A program made the position numbers and the translations under genes. A model generated the notes under the pieces. The model was not told the DNA's origin. It made no database searches and saw nothing but the letters and a program-made list of their open reading frames with translations. A stretch of 34,950 nt of DNA, taken from the NCBI GenBank assembly GCA_017859745.1, contig JAFMML010000021.1, positions 14,005 to 48,954 on the forward strand. The letters are read 5' to 3'. How positions within the stretch are numbered: the first letter of the stretch is position 1; every line of letters begins with the position of its first letter. The DNA is from Planctomycetota bacterium. Its GTDB lineage: Bacteria > Planctomycetota > Phycisphaerae > Phycisphaerales > SM1A02. Below are positions 32,525-34,950 of this stretch, in pieces.

Positions 32525-33508
32525 TCAGTCCAGCGGCACCTCGACGAGTCGGGGGCCAAGAGGACGCATCTGGCTCCTTGGGTTCCCGGGGTCCACCCGC
32601 ACCAGCAACTCTTCGCCATTGACGAGTTGCTTGGGAAACTGCCGCATGAGCCGCTCGACCTCCGGAGCGTACAGAGTGCTTCGCGAGTCGTACGCGTCGC
32701 TTCCGAAGCTGCCCACGGTGACGGTCGAGGTCTCGCTGTCGGCATCGTGGTGGAACCACGCCTCGAGACCCTGCCTGCGAAGTCGGGCCACCATCGCCTC
32801 GGCCTCTCCACGCACGCTCTCGGGGGCGATCTCGTCGGTGCCCATCGTGCTCCAGACGGCGATCTGCAGGGTGTAGAGATCACGGCGTCCCGGCGCGGTG
32901 GCCCTCAGCGATCGAAGATCGTGGGGGCGAGGTGGCGTGGCATCGACCGCGCTGGTGCGGCGAATCAGCATCGCGGCGGCAAAGGGACGGCGACCATCGA
33001 TCGAGATCGCCTTCGCCAAGCCCAGGGTCTCCTGGGCACTCGCATCGCTCGGCGCCTCGAATCGTCCCACCACGACCATCGCGCCCTCACCCCTGCCCTC
33101 GAGAAACGGTGATCCCAACGCGGGGAATCGGCGAGCCACGTCCTGAGCAAAGGCCACGGCCCGCTCGCGAGATCCGGCGCCGGTGAAGGTCCCAAGCAGC
33201 ACCGACCATCGGCCCTCGCTCACCGCCGCTGCGGATCCCGGTCGCCCGGCCCGGGTTGCCGAGGGATCGAGGACCAGATCGCCGTCACCAAGCAGGTCGT
33301 CGTCCATCGACGATGACGTGGCGGTTCGATTCGAGGCGGCTGGCTCGGGGCCACATGAGGAGATCGGCAGGAGCAGCATCGCCGCCGTCGTGCTCCGGAC
33401 GGCGATGTCGCGGCAGATCGAGAGCCGTCGACGCCTTTCAACTCGATCGAGGGCCCGAGAGGGGGCCGAATCGGATTGCGAGGAGGCTGCTGGCGATGGG
33501 CTGGGCAT
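32525..33508 (-). CDS. predicted lipoprotein with two SPOR-like repeats
   Basis: The 327-residue product starts with about 40 polar, Arg-rich residues, then a hydrophobic MLLLPISSCG with a Cys suited to lipidation. The real start may therefore lie nearer the hydrophobic segment. Two alpha/beta repeats follow: GRWSVLLGTFTGAGS ... RAVAFAQDVARRFPALGSP ... EGAMVVVGRFEA, and DLYTLQIAVWSTMGTDE ... EAEAMVARLRRQGLEAWFHHDADSETSTVTVGSFG. Both resemble SPOR domains that bind denuded peptidoglycan at division sites, but this is a fold judgement by eye. It lies 34 bases upstream of holB on the same strand. Confidence 0.75.
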   Translation of the reverse strand: MPSPSPAASSQSDSAPSRALDRVERRRRLSICRDIAVRSTTAAMLLLPISSCGPEPAASNRTATSSSMDDDLLGDGDLVLDPSATRAGRPGSAAAVSEGRWSVLLGTFTGAGSRERAVAFAQDVARRFPALGSPFLEGRGEGAMVVVGRFEAPSDASAQETLGLAKAISIDGRRPFAAAMLIRRTSAVDATPPRPHDLRSLRATAPGRRDLYTLQIAVWSTMGTDEIAPESVRGEAEAMVARLRRQGLEAWFHHDADSETSTVTVGSFGSDAYDSRSTLYAPEVERLMRQFPKQLVNGEELLVRVDPGNPRSQMRPLGPRLVEVPLD

Positions 33509-34001
33509 GTTGGTTGCAGAACGTGGGTGACGGGTGGAAATCGCGCGGTTCGAACATCGGAACGGGTTTGGGGCCTCGGACTCCTTGGCCCTCTCAGAGT
33601 CTCCGAAGGCGGCCAGAATCGGCGTCCAATCGACGTGGAGCCGCGCCAAACGACACTTGCCGGCCAGCCCATGAGTGAGCTGTAGTGGCGATGCCTGGCA
33701 CGACCTGCAATAGGCTCCCGAACCAGTCCAATTTTGGAGAGTTCACCGAGCCTTCGACGATACGCGCACGGGAAAATGGCGGCAATCCGCCGACGCATGT
33801 CCCAACCAACTGGCACGAAGATCCCGACGCTGGCGATGGCAGGGCTGAGAGGTCCTTCCCTGCAAAGGGTGCCGCGAGACCGCGACCCAGCGACCGATCA
33901 GCAGTGCGAACCCGGTGCCGAGGATTGCTTCCATGCCCGACATTGGCCAGATCGGCCCGATCTGCTCCGACTCCAACGACCACCCGCACCCCCGGACTTC
34001 G
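33509..34001. other. non-coding intergenic stretch with RNA-like structure
   Basis: About 490 bases between divergent genes hold no frame with good coding character. It contains a stem-loop array at 33770-33803 that resembles part of the GEMM-I riboswitch and a possible flagellar-type -10 box GACGATAC (33756-33763). A hairpin GCAGGG/CCCTGC is centred near 33850. See the finding on the riboswitch-like fold. Confidence 0.5.
33762..33803 (+). promoter_or_regulatory. candidate c-di-GMP-I (GEMM-I)-like half structure
   Basis: ACGCGCAC is followed by GGGA-AAAT, a GGCGG-CAAT-CCGCC hairpin (33778-33791), GACGCATG and TCCC (33800-33803). GGGA pairs with TCCC around the inner hairpin. GEMM-I shows ACGCAC-A-GGGC-AAA-hairpin-GACGCAAA-GCC in the same order. 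The second half of the GEMM-I fold is not evident. Confidence 0.25.
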
Positions 34002-34190
34002 ATGTCGTCACCTCGCATTGCAGTCGACGACGACGGGCCGTTGCGGGATTCCCACCCGCGCGAGGAGACTCAGGAGCTGCGTGATCGGAGGATCGAAGGG
34101 ATCCGGCAAGCCATCAAGGCCGGCACATATCCCAGCGACGACAAGCTCGAACTCGCCATGAAGCGGATGATCGACGAGCTCGCGTCCTGA
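34002..34190 (+). CDS. flgM: FlgM-like anti-sigma-28 factor
   Basis: FlgM binds and holds the flagellar sigma factor FliA until the hook is complete. The 62-residue product ends RRIEGIRQAIKAGTYPSDD then KLELAMKRMIDELAS, matching the C-terminal helix region of FlgM (EIRxxIxxGTYxxxxKLxxAxxRLLxEL). The N-terminal half is polar and probably disordered, as in FlgM. In-frame alternative starts exist at 33915 (GTG) and 33933 (ATG), but codon use before 34002 is less like a gene. No other flagellar genes lie in the window, so the assignment rests on this motif. A chemoreceptor in the same window supports motility. Confidence 0.7.
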   Translation: MSSPRIAVDDDGPLRDSHPREETQELRDRRIEGIRQAIKAGTYPSDDKLELAMKRMIDELAS

Positions 34191-34280
34191 GGCGACTCCG
34201 TCGGGCAGAGGCTCAGTCGTAGCAGCGAGCACGAGGAGGGTTCACCCTCATCCACGTCGCTGAAGACGCTACCGATGCTC

Positions 34281-34318
34281 AAAACGACCACAGCGATCCC
34301 TGACGGGACCACTGTGGT
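34281..34318 (-). terminator. terminator of the PEP-CTERM-like gene
   Basis: ACCACAG and CTGTGGT (34287-34293, 34312-34318) enclose a TCCC/GGGA inner stem, and on the minus strand CGTTTTG follows. This gives an imperfect but good hairpin with a short U-tract, about 60 bases past the stop. Confidence 0.55.
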
Positions 34319-34338
34319 GGGGGAATCACAGGTTGGTC

Positions 34339-34357
34339 TGCCGCTGGTTCAGCGGCA
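34339..34357. repeat. hairpin between convergent genes
   Basis: TGCCGCTG-GTT-CAGCGGCA is a perfect 8-bp stem with a 3-base loop, about 23 bases past the PEP-CTERM-like stop codon on the minus strand. No U-tract follows on either strand, so it may assist the neighbouring terminator. Confidence 0.45.
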
Positions 34358-34379
34358 AACGGGGCGGACTAGGCCAGGC

Positions 34380-34950
34380 TCAGTTGCGGCGACGACGCCG
34401 ACTGACCAGACCGGCCGCACCAAGCAGGGCGATGGCGCCCGGAGCCGGAACCACTTCGGCGACCAGAACGCTGGTGAACGCCGCGGAGTCGCCGGCACCA
34501 AGCGTGAATCGCAGGGTGATGTCCAGGGTGCTGGCGAGATTCGGACCCGTGGCGTTCGGGATGGGCTCGCCGAAGCTGGCGGAGCCAACCATCATGGTCT
34601 CGAAGGCGCCGGTCGACACGCTGATCGGGGCGGAGAGCAGCTCGGCGATGTAGTTGCCGTTGCTCGAAGCGGTCCAGACCGCATCGCTGCCGATGGTGTC
34701 GAACGAACCGCCATCGGCATCGCCAAGGACGGATCCGGCGATCGAGCCGCCGTACATCGTCATCATCATGCCGTTCGCGGTGACCGGCAGCGACAGGGTG
34801 ATCTCGAAGTCCTGCGACGAGGACATCAGATTCGTCACCACGAAGTTGCCGCTGATGAACGAGGTGCCAAGGCCCGCAGCGGAGGAGGCGTTGAAATCAA
34901 ACGCACTCTGCCACTCGCCAAGCGAATCGGTGAACGAACCGCCGTAGTTG
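34380..34950 (-). CDS. PEP-CTERM-like surface protein, 5' end beyond the window
   Basis: Only the last 189 residues are present. The frame is open to the window edge, with no start codon needed inside. The visible part is a Ser/Gly/Asn-rich beta structure (SFTDSLGEWQSAF, NLASTLDITLRFTLGAGDSAAF) of the secreted-protein kind. The C-terminus VPAPGAIALLGAAGLVSRRRRRN has a Pro-x-Pro motif, a hydrophobic helix and an Arg cluster. This is the tripartite PEP-CTERM sorting signal with PAP in place of PEP, a form I associate with Phycisphaerae. Such proteins are processed by exosortase, which is not in the window. Confidence 0.8.
   Translation of the reverse strand, partial: NYGGSFTDSLGEWQSAFDFNASSAAGLGTSFISGNFVVTNLMSSSQDFEITLSLPVTANGMMMTMYGGSIAGSVLGDADGGSFDTIGSDAVWTASSNGNYIAELLSAPISVSTGAFETMMVGSASFGEPIPNATGPNLASTLDITLRFTLGAGDSAAFTSVLVAEVVPAPGAIALLGAAGLVSRRRRRN

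Noticed and set aside
33692-33710. TGGCAC...GCAA resembling a sigma-54 -24/-12 promoter
   Set aside because: There are only 8 bases between GG and GC, whereas sigma-54 promoters need 10.
33835-33880. GGGCTGAGAGG resembling the thi-box of a TPP riboswitch
   Set aside because: The conserved second half (CCTGATCxGG...CCAGCGxAGGGA) is missing and the downstream gene has no link to thiamine.
1-34950. CRISPR arrays, insertion sequences, phage genes or restriction systems
   Set aside because: No regularly spaced direct repeats, transposase or integrase motifs or other defence-gene signatures were seen on either strand.

Overview
The window is a high-GC, gene-dense chromosomal segment whose content points to the phylum Planctomycetota, most likely the Phycisphaerae/Phycisphaerales. 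This is inference from gene content and has not been checked by a search. The main reasons are a C-terminal anchor of the VPAPGA...LLGAAGLVSRRRRRN type, several small proteins that resemble planctomycete-restricted families, a histone-H1-like Lys/Ala repeat protein, a short FlgM-like protein and an unusual chemoreceptor. I see no rRNA, tRNA, CRISPR array, insertion sequence or prophage.

Region 1 (49-9294) is a molybdenum cofactor island. A YdeP-type formate-dehydrogenase-like oxidoreductase, FdhD, a MOSC protein, MoaA and a TauE/SafE permease run rightward with overlaps of a few bases. moaD-moaE face them on the minus strand. moeA, moaC, mog and mobA then run rightward. Together they cover GTP cyclisation, molybdopterin synthesis, adenylation and molybdate insertion, nucleotide attachment and sulfuration for one probable client enzyme. 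MoeB-type activation of MoaD and molybdate uptake are not encoded here.

Region 2 (9331-19958) holds an AtoE-type short-chain fatty acid permease, an unknown 188-residue protein, a secreted PDZ protein with a long charged helical tail, a solitary UrtA-like binding protein overlapping a chemoreceptor gene, an unknown 277-residue protein, a DEAD-box RNA helicase with altered motifs V and VI, a pair of small membrane proteins and a conserved unknown.

Region 3 (20052-24445) holds a seven-iron-type ferredoxin, the histone-like gene with promoter, structured leader and terminator, about 0.7 kb of apparent non-coding DNA, a membrane-anchored unknown, a solitary M16 peptidase homologue lacking its zinc motif, a 90-residue unknown with a leaderless-looking promoter, and a lipoprotein.

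Region 4 (24449-34950) is almost entirely on the minus strand: two overlapping amidohydrolase genes (three domains, only one with metal ligands), scpB, an atpC detached from the rest of the ATP synthase operon, a CYTH-domain gene overlapping holB, and a lipoprotein with SPOR-like repeats. The right edge has a non-coding stretch with a structured RNA candidate, a FlgM-like gene, tandem hairpins and the 3' end of a PEP-CTERM-like surface protein cut by the window edge.

The best leads are the binding-protein/chemoreceptor pair without a transporter, the c-di-GMP-riboswitch-like fold upstream of the FlgM-like gene, the partly degenerate amidohydrolase set, the orphan atpC, the stem-enclosed triple 10-bp repeat, and recurring TACACT/TATACT boxes placed directly before start codons.
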